Shown here piece after piece: positions 17,033 to 24,585 of a stretch of DNA of 64,000 nucleotides. Made by a program: the position numbers and the translations under genes. The notes beneath the pieces were generated by a model. The model was given only the letters and a program-made list of their open reading frames with translations, made no database searches and was not told where the DNA came from. The DNA is from JAAFIP01 sp043778205 (GTDB lineage Bacteria > Pseudomonadota > Gammaproteobacteria > Burkholderiales > Burkholderiaceae_C): positions 28,429-92,428 of the forward strand of contig JAYWGO010000177.1 of NCBI GenBank assembly GCA_043778205.1, given 5' to 3'. Within the stretch, counting starts at the first letter, position 1, and every line of letters begins with the position of its first letter.

Positions 17033-17362
17033 TTAAGAGCCTGCAGGCGTTGGCGAGGGGGCTATGCGCAACTGCCCGCTGCATGCCAGCACCGCGTCTG
17101 CGCCTTCTGCGCTAACAGTGTGTACCGTAAATTTAGACTCCCCAGGGTGGACGGCAGTTAGTTCAATGCGCACAGTGTCACCGGGCAGCACGGCAGCTAA
17201 AAACTTGGTGTTAACCAGCGTGTACTGGTCTGGCGTGCGGCCCCACTGGCTTTGCGCCTGCGCCATGACCCGCTCTAGCAGCAGCACGCCCGGCAAAATT
17301 GGCTGTCCCGGAAAATGGCCCGGAAAGCAGGCGTGGTCTGAAGGGATATGTAGGCTGGGCAT
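17033..17362 (-). CDS. Short hotdog-fold dehydratase/thioesterase-like protein
   Basis: A 109-residue hotdog protein with the FabZ-type helix CFPGHFPGQPILPGVLLLE, including the His and Glu expected for dehydration. It is shorter than FabZ. A much longer open frame extends to 17734, but that part overlaps the ligase gene and codes for Arg-rich shadow sequence, so the ATG at 17362 is the real start. It probably acts with the ligase and ACP on early intermediates, or as the third dehydratase. The choice between dehydratase and thioesterase is open. Confidence 0.8.
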   Translation of the reverse strand: MPSLHIPSDHACFPGHFPGQPILPGVLLLERVMAQAQSQWGRTPDQYTLVNTKFLAAVLPGDTVRIELTAVHPGESKFTVHTVSAEGADAVLACSGQLRIAPSPTPAGS

Positions 17363-17382
17363 AGCTAAATTGTCACAAAGAA

Positions 17383-18735
17383 TCACGCAGGCCCAGTAGT
17401 TTTTAGCAAGGCCAGTAGTGCTTCGCGCGGCAGCTTGCTGGTGCCGTTGCGCGGTAAACGGGCTATGAGTTTGAGCGGGCGCGGTAAAAACGCAGGGGCT
17501 ATTTTGCGGCGCAGTTCGGCCAGCAAAGTCTCTGCGGTGTGGGCCGGGGCTACGGCTACGGCGGCTAAGCGCCCAGTGTTGCCCACGCCTTCTGTATCTG
17601 CACCTTGCACTACAAAAGCGCCATCGGTCACGCCGGGAATTGACAAAAGCTGGTGGTTTAAATGGTCTAGCGTGGTGCTTTTGCCGGCAATGTTCACCAT
17701 GTCTGCCGTGCGGCCATGCAGTACAAATACGCACTCGCCTTTAAGCTCCAGCATGTCGTTCACGGGCACGCTGCCTTCTACCTGCAGGCCACTGGCAAAT
17801 GAAGTGCCGTCAGTTTGCGCAAGCGATATTCCATCAAAAGTAGTCCAGTCGGCGGTGTGGGTGGTGCGGCGGGTGGCGAGCTGGCCAGTTTCGGTGCTGC
17901 CGTAAATCTCTAGCAGCGGAGCACCTGTTTTTTGTTCGGCTTGCAGGGCCAGTGGTGCGGCCAGCGGCGCTGTGGCACATACCAGCAGGTCAATCGGTGA
18001 GGGCGCCTGTACCTCGGTAATGAACGCGCGCAAATGAAACGGCGTGGTCACCAAGGCACGTGGCCGCGGTACGCTGGCCATGGCGCGTTCTATGTCAGCG
18101 GGGTAAAACGGCTTGCCTGATTCAAACGCACAGGCGTTTTGCAGCGCAATCAGCACCGTCGATTCAAAGCCGTACATGTGCTGCGGCGGCACAGTGCCCA
18201 CAATGGTATAGCGGCTACCGGCCACGATACCCAGGCGCGCACCTTCGCTTTGCACATTCACCACCAGCTTGCCCCAGGTTTTGCGGTGCGGCAGGGGCAG
18301 CCCAGTGCTGCCGGAGGTAAATACACAGGCTGCTACATGGCCCTGTGCAATCATGGGAACCTGCGGCGCCATGTGCACTGCAGCCTGCAAGAGCCATGGG
18401 GCAATCTGTACCAGCGGTAACTTTATGACGCAAGCAGCTTCGTCGGTCAAGCAGTACAAGCCAGTGTGCGTGCTGGCCAAATTGGCAATCAGCTCTTCGG
18501 TGTGTGTAGACGGTAGCAAACAGCTTTGCCCACGCACCTGCGCGGCCCCGAAACCCACGGCAAAGGCGTAACGGTCTTGGCAAGCCAGCAGCACGTACTG
18601 TGTGCTCGGCAGTTGCGCTGCGCAGGCTTGCACGTCGGCCAGGTACTGCGCTGCAGACACTGCTAAGCCCTGGCGGTAAGCCAAGGGACGGGTTAGGTCG
18701 GCGTGGGTAATGAGCGGCAACATAGGACGCGGCAT
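17383..18735 (-). CDS. AMP-dependent acyl/aryl-ACP ligase
   Basis: A 450-residue adenylate-forming enzyme. The P-loop-like motif is FTSGSTGLPLPHRK, the middle motif is EIYGSTETG, and the C-terminal catalytic Lys is in RNGTSKLPRE. In aryl-polyene clusters this enzyme activates the aromatic starter and loads it on the carrier protein. With the chorismatase-like gene in the same cluster, the substrate is probably 3- or 4-hydroxybenzoate. Its start overlaps the stop of the COG4648-type membrane protein by one base, and the hotdog gene follows 20 bases later. Confidence 0.9.
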   Translation of the reverse strand: MPRPMLPLITHADLTRPLAYRQGLAVSAAQYLADVQACAAQLPSTQYVLLACQDRYAFAVGFGAAQVRGQSCLLPSTHTEELIANLASTHTGLYCLTDEAACVIKLPLVQIAPWLLQAAVHMAPQVPMIAQGHVAACVFTSGSTGLPLPHRKTWGKLVVNVQSEGARLGIVAGSRYTIVGTVPPQHMYGFESTVLIALQNACAFESGKPFYPADIERAMASVPRPRALVTTPFHLRAFITEVQAPSPIDLLVCATAPLAAPLALQAEQKTGAPLLEIYGSTETGQLATRRTTHTADWTTFDGISLAQTDGTSFASGLQVEGSVPVNDMLELKGECVFVLHGRTADMVNIAGKSTTLDHLNHQLLSIPGVTDGAFVVQGADTEGVGNTGRLAAVAVAPAHTAETLLAELRRKIAPAFLPRPLKLIARLPRNGTSKLPREALLALLKTTGPA

Positions 18736-19475
18736 TACAGCTTGTCAGCCACTGGGTGGCCTGGTGCCGGTACCAGAGCTTGCGGCACAGCCCGGTGCTG
18801 GTTGTAAGCGTCAAACCCCTGCTTCATGCTGGCGTGGTCAAACTGCCTGAACAGCCGCTTGCGCAGTGCATATTCGCCTACAAAAAACACCGCCACAGAA
18901 GGCCACTGCAAGAGCACGGCAAAGGTAGACCAGGCTGCCAGCGGTGCTGCAAAAAAAAGCGCAATAGACAGCGCGCAAGTGCCCAAGAAAAAAACCACCC
19001 ATGCCACCGTAACTTTACGTGCATAGGCTTCAATCTCAGGCGGTAGCTGCTTATGCACCATGCGCGCAAACGTCACCACCAGCGGTGTAGCGCCTGCCAC
19101 CAGGGCGTGGCCAAACACCCAAGCCAGCAGCGCATTAGTGCCCACATGCTGCACAAAATACAGTGCCTGCGCGTTCGATACTACAAACGGCCATACGTGC
19201 CATAAAAATACCGCTACAGGCAGCGTGGCCACCAGTATGGCCAGCGCGTAGCGCAGCGCCGTGTGCAACTTAGGGTGGGTGGGTGAGGGCGGCTGCGCGC
19301 TGAGTTTTTTTGCCACCCACTGAAAAACAAACACCACCAGTGCAATGGCAGGTACGCCTAAGGCCAGCGCTGCTGCAATGGCTTGGCCTTGCGGCAAAAT
19401 CAGCGCAAAGTGGCTGGCCAGCGCATAAAGTGCTATCACTGCAACAATGCATGCGCCTTTGAACAATCCACTCAC
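18735..19475 (-). CDS. COG4648-type membrane protein
   Basis: A 246-residue protein with about five or six hydrophobic segments (around residues 8-25, 33-52, 73-92, 103-130 and 155-190). It matches the small membrane protein (COG4648 type) found between the carrier protein and ligase genes of aryl-polyene clusters. No function is established and I see no catalytic motif. It may anchor the synthase complex at the membrane. The gene lies between the ACP (41-base gap) and the ligase (one-base overlap), in the expected order. Confidence 0.8.
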   Translation of the reverse strand: MSGLFKGACIVAVIALYALASHFALILPQGQAIAAALALGVPAIALVVFVFQWVAKKLSAQPPSPTHPKLHTALRYALAILVATLPVAVFLWHVWPFVVSNAQALYFVQHVGTNALLAWVFGHALVAGATPLVVTFARMVHKQLPPEIEAYARKVTVAWVVFFLGTCALSIALFFAAPLAAWSTFAVLLQWPSVAVFFVGEYALRKRLFRQFDHASMKQGFDAYNQHRAVPQALVPAPGHPVADKL

Positions 19476-19516
19476 TTGGGGTAGCGCTGCGTTGGTTCAG
19501 ATGGGCTAAGCCAAGC

Positions 19517-19813
19517 TTACTTGGTGCGCTCTTGCGCAATGTAGCTGCTTAGCGCGCGTATGGAGGCAAAGCTTTCTACGTTGCGCGGGTCGTCAGAGCG
19601 CATTTGAAAGCCATAGCGCTTAGACACTGCCAGCGCAATTTCTAAAATATCAATCGAGTCCAAACCCAGGCCGTCGCCATACAGTGGGGTGTCGGCGGTG
19701 ACCTCGCTGGGGGCAACTTCTAAGTTAAGCGCGCTAATGAGCAGCGCAATGACTTCTGACTCCAGTTCGTGCTGCGGTACCGCGATGCTTGCTGTTGCTG
19801 CTGGGGATTCCAT
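19517..19813 (-). CDS. Acyl carrier protein
   Basis: A 98-residue carrier protein with the phosphopantetheine motif GLGLDSIDILE (Ser53). The ATG at 19813 begins a normal-length protein. The open frame reaches 19915, but that extension is basic and unlike the family. This is the first gene of the right arm, followed by the COG4648-type protein and the ligase, which suggests that it receives the aryl starter. An AT-rich spacer with a dyad lies directly upstream. Confidence 0.9.
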   Translation of the reverse strand: MESPAATASIAVPQHELESEVIALLISALNLEVAPSEVTADTPLYGDGLGLDSIDILEIALAVSKRYGFQMRSDDPRNVESFASIRALSSYIAQERTK

Positions 19814-19838
19814 TAAACTTAGCCTATGGTTGGAATTA

Positions 19839-19856
19839 GATAAACAATATTTTATC
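19839..19856. promoter_or_regulatory. AT-rich dyad in the ACP/glycosyltransferase divergent spacer
   Basis: GATAAA-N6-TTTATC is a perfect inverted repeat 26 bases upstream of the ACP start, inside the only strongly AT-rich stretch of the 154-base spacer between two divergent transcripts. It may be an operator or overlap the promoter of the right arm. It does not match the palindrome at 7464-7478. Confidence 0.35.
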
Positions 19857-19967
19857 ATTCGTTGTTTTGCCAAGTGCCGCACCCAGAGGCGGTATTTGCC
19901 CCCCATGTAGCCCAACCCAAGCTAGCCCCCTAACTGCTTTCACCTTCTACTTTTAGCCCACTTTGCC

Positions 19968-20726
19968 ATGCCCGTTGCCCCGTCCGCCACCCATTTGGTG
20001 CTGATCCCCTGCTACAACCCCGGTGCCAAGGTGGTTGAGATGGTGCGCAGCGTGCGCCAGCGGTGGGCCCCGGTGTGGGTAGTGGTTGACGGCAGCACCG
20101 ACGACAGCACCCGTTTGCTGTGCGATTTGGCAGCCCAGGACGATGGGCTTACAGTGCTGGTACTGCCCACCAACGGCGGTAAAGGCAGCGCCGTGCTGCA
20201 CGGCATCACACAGGCACTTAAGCAAGGCTTTACCCACGCCCTGACCATGGATGCCGACGGCCAACACCCCGCAGACCTGATCGGCCAGTTCATGGCCCGC
20301 TCTATGGCTACGCCTGCTGCTATGATTTTAGGTAAACCGGTGTTCGATGCCAGCGCCCCAGCCCTGCGCGTCAACGGCCGCAAAGTGTCTAACACATGGG
20401 CCAACCTGGAAACGCTGGGCGCAGGCGTAGGCGACTCGCTGTACGGCTTTCGCGTCTACCCCTTGCTGCCACTAAGCACCATCATGCAGCGCAGCCGCTG
20501 GATGCGCCGCTTCGACTTCGACCCCGAAGTGGCCGTGCGCCTGTGCTGGGAGGGCGTTAAACCCATCAATATCGACGCACCCGTCAAATACTTCAGCCTG
20601 GAGGAAGGTGGCGTGTCCCACTTTAAGTACCTGCGCGACAATGTGTTGCTGACGTGGATGCACACCCGCTTGTTTACCGAGTTTTTGGTGCGACTGCCGT
20701 GGCTGCTGGCGCGGCGGAAATCGTAG
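19968..20726 (+). CDS. Family 2 glycosyltransferase
   Basis: A 252-residue GT2 protein with IPCYNPG at the N-terminus, VVDGSTDDST for the nucleotide-sugar site and MDADGQHP as the metal-binding DxD-type motif. It looks like the polyprenyl/lipid glycosyltransferases of aryl-polyene clusters. It is divergent from the right arm and stands alone on the plus strand. It would add a sugar to a lipid or the pigment; the acceptor is unknown. A small unknown gene follows. Confidence 0.88.
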   Translation: MPVAPSATHLVLIPCYNPGAKVVEMVRSVRQRWAPVWVVVDGSTDDSTRLLCDLAAQDDGLTVLVLPTNGGKGSAVLHGITQALKQGFTHALTMDADGQHPADLIGQFMARSMATPAAMILGKPVFDASAPALRVNGRKVSNTWANLETLGAGVGDSLYGFRVYPLLPLSTIMQRSRWMRRFDFDPEVAVRLCWEGVKPINIDAPVKYFSLEEGGVSHFKYLRDNVLLTWMHTRLFTEFLVRLPWLLARRKS

Positions 20727-20770
20727 ATTTTGTTGTTACCACTGCCCTGTCAATTTCAGAAATTTTGCGC

Positions 20771-21031
20771 ATGATTAATCCAAAGGATCATTATGTTGGC
20801 TGGGCTTTATTGCTCTATGAGCTAGAGGATGCCCACGAGCATTTAGGTGTTTTAATTAAAGACATGGTCTCGGATCCTGAGTATTCTGATGTGGAATTTC
20901 GTATTCAGCTGGGGCATGTGTACGCTCACCTTAATCGTGCGTGGTATCGGCGCAATGTGCCTGAGGATATTCCTAAAGAACAATGGGATAAAGCTACCGA
21001 ATTTCCTAGCGACATAGGGCCATTGGTGTAA
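20771..21031 (+). CDS. Small hypothetical protein
   Basis: An acidic protein of about 86 residues that I do not recognise. It begins MINPKDHYVGWALLLYELED and has a helical middle (HEHLGVLIKDMV). The frame is open to 20654, inside the glycosyltransferase gene. The ATG at 20771 or a TTG at 20765 is more likely. Its codon use is more AT-rich than the glycosyltransferase before it. It sits at the right border of the pigment cluster, before trpC, and may belong to either side. Confidence 0.6.
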   Translation: MINPKDHYVGWALLLYELEDAHEHLGVLIKDMVSDPEYSDVEFRIQLGHVYAHLNRAWYRRNVPEDIPKEQWDKATEFPSDIGPLV

Positions 21032-21147
21032 ACGCGGTCAGGTACGCAAAGCTCACTGCCTGTCAGCGCGGGCTACGCGTTACTTCTTTCTTACGCTTCG
21101 TATCTGATACCCATGGTGAGGCGCAGCGTGTCGGCGATAATGCAACC

Positions 21148-21984
21148 ATGTCCGACATCCTCCAAAAAATCGTAGAAGTAAAACACCAGGAAATCGCAGC
21201 GGCGGTCAAAAAAACGCCCTTTGCTGCCATGCGCGCTGATGCAGAAAGCCGGGTGCTGGTGCGCGACTATGTGGGCGCTATGCGGGCCAAGATTGCAGCG
21301 GGGCAGGCGGCTGTGATTGCCGAGGTGAAGAAGGCAAGTCCCTCTAAAGGCGTGCTGCGCGAGGCGTTTTTTGCCGCCGATATTGCCCAAAGCTATGCCG
21401 ATGGCAATGCCGAGACCAAGAAGAAAACCGAAGCGCTGGTTAACGCTGCGTGCTTGTCAGTACTTACTGACCGACAATTTTTCCAAGGCGAGCCTGACTT
21501 TTTGCGCCAAGCGCGGGCCAGCTGTCCGCTGCCGGTGTTGCGCAAAGACTTTATGGTCAACCCCTACCAAATCTACGAATCGCGGGCCATGGGCGCAGAC
21601 TGTATTTTGCTGATTGCTGCCTGCCTTGATGATGCGATGATGGCCGATCTGCAGGCCATAGCGCTGGACTTGGACATGGCGGTGCTGGTGGAGGTGCATG
21701 ACCGCGCCGAGCTAGCGCGTGCGTTGAAACTGAAAAACGTGCCCCATAAAACCATGCTGGGCATCAATAACCGCAACCTTAAAACCTTCGAGGTTAGCCT
21801 GCAAACTACCTTGGGCATGCTGGCCGATGTGCCAGCCGACACCCTGCTGGTGACCGAAAGCGGCATCACCAGCCGGGACGATGTGCAAACCCTGCGTGCA
21901 GCCGGAGTGCATGCCTTTTTGGTCGGCGAAACTTTCATGCGCGCTGAGGAGCCAGGGCTGGCGCTGGCAGCATTGTTTGGCTAA
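21148..21984 (+). CDS. trpC: Indole-3-glycerol phosphate synthase
   Basis: A 278-residue TIM-barrel enzyme that closes the ring of the phosphoribosyl-anthranilate derivative to indole-3-glycerol phosphate. The signature EVKKASPSKG is at residues 59-68 and KDFMVNPYQI and TESGI are present, so the active-site residues look intact. An extra stretch, DGNAETKKKTEALVN (about residues 85-99), stands where related enzymes have a short loop. The gene is cut off from trpD by the pigment cluster and must use its own promoter or read-through; I see no convincing promoter. Confidence 0.95.
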   Translation: MSDILQKIVEVKHQEIAAAVKKTPFAAMRADAESRVLVRDYVGAMRAKIAAGQAAVIAEVKKASPSKGVLREAFFAADIAQSYADGNAETKKKTEALVNAACLSVLTDRQFFQGEPDFLRQARASCPLPVLRKDFMVNPYQIYESRAMGADCILLIAACLDDAMMADLQAIALDLDMAVLVEVHDRAELARALKLKNVPHKTMLGINNRNLKTFEVSLQTTLGMLADVPADTLLVTESGITSRDDVQTLRAAGVHAFLVGETFMRAEEPGLALAALFG

Positions 21985-22033
21985 GTAGGGTGGCTGTACA
22001 AAACCTTAACTACCCAACAATACTCCTATTTTC

Positions 22034-22068
22034 ATAGCTGCTTGTGCAGCATTTCCTTGGGACAGAGG
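22034..22068 (+). repeat. Interspersed repeat copy A, at the start of ung
   Basis: A partial copy of the repeat family: ATAGCTGCTTGTGCAGC, then ATTTCCTTGGG, then a diverged tail. The GCTGC-TTGT-GCAGC part can form a short hairpin. This copy ends at the AGAGG that serves as the likely ribosome site of ung. Confidence 0.85.
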
Positions 22069-22073
22069 CCGAT

Positions 22074-22844
22074 TTGACTCTTAATTTGTTCGGTGAAGAC
22101 ACTGGCCATAGCACCAGCGCCCAGGCAGTGCAGTGCCTGCAAAGCTGGCAGCCCAGCGCGTGGCCAGTGGCCGCCGACTGGCAGCCACTGGTGGGCCAGT
22201 TTGCCGCCAGCAGCGCCTGCGCTGCGCTGGGCCAGTACCTGCAGCAGCGCCTGGCTGCGGGTGCCACCATCTACCCGGCGCAGCCCCTGCGCGCTTTGGC
22301 GCTGACTGCGCTGGCAGATGTGCGGGTGGTTATCCTGGGGCAAGACCCTTACCATGGCCCCGGCCAGGCTGAAGGGCTGGCCTTCTCGGTAGCGCAAGGG
22401 GTCAAAATACCGCCCAGTTTGCGCAATATCTTTAAAGAACTGCAGCGCGACCTGGGCTTGCCGCCCCCCCGCCACGGCAGCCTGCACCGCTGGGCCCAGC
22501 AAGGTGTGCTGCTGCTGAACACCACCCTTACCGTAGAAGATGCCCAGCCCGCAGCCCATGCCAAGCAGGGTTGGCAGGTACTTACTGACGCAGTTATCCA
22601 AGCCTGCGCTCAAAAAACCAGCCCTGTCGTATTTTTGCTGTGGGGCAGCCACGCACAGGCCAAGCTGCCTTTGGTGGCCATGCACAACCACAATGCACGC
22701 CATACCGTGCTGACAGCCAACCACCCTTCGCCACTGTCCGCCCTGCGCCCGCCCGCGCCATTTATGGGCTGCGGGCATTTCAGTGCGGCGCGGGCGGCCG
22801 TAGCGCGCAGTGATGCTGCCGCCGCCAGTACGCTATTTATTTAA
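22074..22844 (+). CDS. ung: Uracil-DNA glycosylase
   Basis: A 256-residue family 1 uracil-DNA glycosylase that removes uracil from DNA. The catalytic motif GQDPYHG (Asp near residue 91) and the HPSPLSA motif are both present. I chose the TTG at 22074, which has AGAGG five bases upstream. A GTG at 22044 would put the first ten codons inside repeat copy A and is less likely. The TAA stop (22842-22844) overlaps the first base or two of repeat copy B, so the gene is flanked by two repeats in the same orientation. Confidence 0.93.
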   Translation: MTLNLFGEDTGHSTSAQAVQCLQSWQPSAWPVAADWQPLVGQFAASSACAALGQYLQQRLAAGATIYPAQPLRALALTALADVRVVILGQDPYHGPGQAEGLAFSVAQGVKIPPSLRNIFKELQRDLGLPPPRHGSLHRWAQQGVLLLNTTLTVEDAQPAAHAKQGWQVLTDAVIQACAQKTSPVVFLLWGSHAQAKLPLVAMHNHNARHTVLTANHPSPLSALRPPAPFMGCGHFSAARAAVARSDAAAASTLFI

Positions 22845-22890
22845 TAGCTGCTTGTGCAGCATTTCCTTGGGCCATAGGGCTAAAATGCTT
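22843..22890 (+). repeat. Interspersed repeat copy B, after ung
   Basis: A full copy: AATAGCTGCTTGTGCAGC, ATTTCCTTGGGCCATAGGG, then CTAAAATG. It has the same core as copy A about 810 bases upstream. The ung stop codon lies on its first bases. Confidence 0.9.
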
Positions 22891-23182
22891 AAAAAACTGG
22901 TTGTAAAGGCCCGTAGAGCGTTAGTGAAAAGTGTTTCAGCACGCCCAGCCGGCGCCACAGGTTCCAATCTTCTTCTGCTACGGCTACGGACAAGCGTGTT
23001 TGGTAACACTAAATACCATCAAATTAGTGAAATCCCTAGGCCAGAGCTGCAAATTAGTACCATGCCTCGCAGTTTAAATACCATCATTGGCTTGCTAAAA
23101 GCCTATTCTTAGACCCAGCAACGGTGCGGCTTTGCAGCGTTGTAAATTTCTTAACCCAACGTCTAGCTCTAGGAGACATCGA
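22891..23182. other. Upstream region of the polyol operon
   Basis: No gene is supported here, in a gene-free stretch of 338 bases that begins at 22845 with repeat B. The direct and inverted repeats at 23007-23086 are listed separately. The AGGAG ribosome site of the binding protein gene is at 23171-23175. I could not identify a convincing -35/-10 pair. Confidence 0.5.
23007..23086. promoter_or_regulatory. Direct and inverted repeats, candidate AraC-type sites
   Basis: CAAATTAGT occurs at 23020-23028 and 23050-23058, 30 bases apart (about three helical turns). AAATACCATCA occurs at 23011-23021 and 23076-23086. CACTAA at 23007-23012 and TTAGTG at 23024-23029 form an inverted repeat with an 11-base spacer. 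AraC-family regulators bind direct repeats, and one is encoded at the end of this operon, so these are candidate sites. Confidence 0.45.
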
Positions 23183-24490
23183 ATGAAATTCAAATCCACC
23201 CTTGTGTGCGCAGCAGTACTGGCTCTTTCGGGCGCAACTTACGCTGCTACAGAACTCGTCGTAGCCACCGTCAACAACGGCCACATGATCGAGATGCAAA
23301 AACAGACCAAGAACTTTGAAGCGGCCAACCCCGACATCAAAGTGAAATGGGTCACCTTGGAAGAAGGCGTACTGCGCCAGCGCGTTACCACCGACATCGC
23401 CACCAAAGGCGGCCAGTTTGATGTGATGACCATCGGTATGTACGAAACCCCGATTTGGGGCAAAAAAGGCTGGCTGCAAGAGCTCAAGACCGATGCCGCT
23501 TACGACGCTGATGACATATTGCCCGCCATGCGCGGTGGCCTGTCAGTGGATGGCAAAATGTACGCCGCACCTTTCTACGGCGAAAGCTCGATGCTGATGT
23601 ACCGCAAAGACCTGGCTGACAAAGCAGGCGTGCAAGTGCCGGACCGCCCTACTTGGACACAAATCAAAGACCTGGCCGCTAAAATTCACGACCCTAAAAA
23701 TGGTGTCTACGGCATTTGCTTGCGCGGCAAGCCGGGCTGGGGCGACAACATGGCTTTCTTGACCACCTTGGTCAACACCAACGGCGGCCAGTGGTTTGAC
23801 ATGGGCTGGAAGCCACAGTTGGAATCCAAGCCATGGAAAGACTCCATCAATTTCTACGTGGACCTGCTCACCAAGTACGGCCCTCCAGGCTCTGCAGCCA
23901 ACAGCTTTAACGAAATTTTGGCACTCTACAACGAAGGCAAATGCGGCATGTGGATCGATGCCACCATCGCAGCCTCTTTTATTACCGACCCAAAGCAGTC
24001 CAAAGTAGCTGACAAAGTAGCTTTTGCACAAGCACCTACCGCCGTTACGCCCAAAGGCGCTAACTGGCTCTGGGCCTGGGCGCTGGCCATACCTGCGGGC
24101 ACCAAAAACGCAGACGCAGCGCAAAAGTTCATCACCTGGGCTACCTCTAAAGAGTACATCAACTTAGTGGGCAACAGTGTTGGCTGGGGCTCTGTGCCCA
24201 CCGGTACACGCAAAAGCACCTACGCTAACCCCAAGTTCATAAGTGCAGCCAAGTTCGCATCTGCAGAGCGTACGGCCATCGACACTGCCAACCCTAGCGA
24301 CAGCACCTTGCCTAAGTCACCCTACGTGGGCGTTCAGTTTGCCGCTATTCCTGAGTTTCAGGCCATTGGCGCAGCAGTAGGCCAAGAGATGACCGCCGCT
24401 TTGGCAGGCAAGAAAACAGTAGACGCTGCCCTCAAAGCAGCGCAAGTGATCGCCGAGCGCGAAATGAAAAAAGGCGGCTACTACAAGTAA
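23183..24490 (+). CDS. Polyol ABC transporter substrate-binding protein
   Basis: A 435-residue periplasmic binding protein of the family 1 solute-binding type, with a Sec signal (FKSTLVCAAVLALSGATYA). The mature start, TELVVATVNNGHM, and the later segments match binding proteins of sorbitol/mannitol importers (SmoE-like). The ATG at 23183 has AGGAG eight bases upstream. The genes that follow (permeases, ATPase, mannitol dehydrogenase, sorbitol-type SDR) make a polyol the likely ligand. A strong hairpin follows the gene and may keep its expression above that of the permeases. Confidence 0.9.
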   Translation: MKFKSTLVCAAVLALSGATYAATELVVATVNNGHMIEMQKQTKNFEAANPDIKVKWVTLEEGVLRQRVTTDIATKGGQFDVMTIGMYETPIWGKKGWLQELKTDAAYDADDILPAMRGGLSVDGKMYAAPFYGESSMLMYRKDLADKAGVQVPDRPTWTQIKDLAAKIHDPKNGVYGICLRGKPGWGDNMAFLTTLVNTNGGQWFDMGWKPQLESKPWKDSINFYVDLLTKYGPPGSAANSFNEILALYNEGKCGMWIDATIAASFITDPKQSKVADKVAFAQAPTAVTPKGANWLWAWALAIPAGTKNADAAQKFITWATSKEYINLVGNSVGWGSVPTGTRKSTYANPKFISAAKFASAERTAIDTANPSDSTLPKSPYVGVQFAAIPEFQAIGAAVGQEMTAALAGKKTVDAALKAAQVIAEREMKKGGYYK

Positions 24491-24534
24491 TTTCTGAAAA
24501 GTGAGTTTGACATACGTCCGTTAAAGGATGGCTT

Positions 24535-24571
24535 ACCCGGAGCCACTTGCCCCAAGTGGCTCCGGGTCTTT
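24535..24571 (+). terminator. Strong hairpin between binding protein and permease genes
   Basis: A perfect 14-base stem (24535-24548 with 24554-24567), a five-base loop GCCCC and a short CTTTT tail. It lies 45 bases after the binding-protein stop and 15 before the permease start. It looks like a partial terminator or a 3' stabiliser that lets the binding protein be made in excess. Confidence 0.85.
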
Positions 24572-24585
24572 TAGGGTCTACCAGA

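Noticed and set aside
17363..17734. Long N-terminal extension of the hotdog gene at 17033
   Set aside because: The extension is Arg- and His-rich shadow sequence within the ligase gene; the family begins at the ATG at 17362.
22044..22073. GTG start for ung inside repeat copy A
   Set aside because: The first ten residues would come from the repeat; the TTG at 22074 has an AGAGG site at the right distance.
22810..23112. Open frame of 100 codons after ung
   Set aside because: It runs through repeat copy B and the regulatory repeats, has no family features and no ribosome site.
24547..24585. TTG start for the first permease inside the hairpin
   Set aside because: It would put the start in a stable stem; the GTG at 24586 fits the family start.
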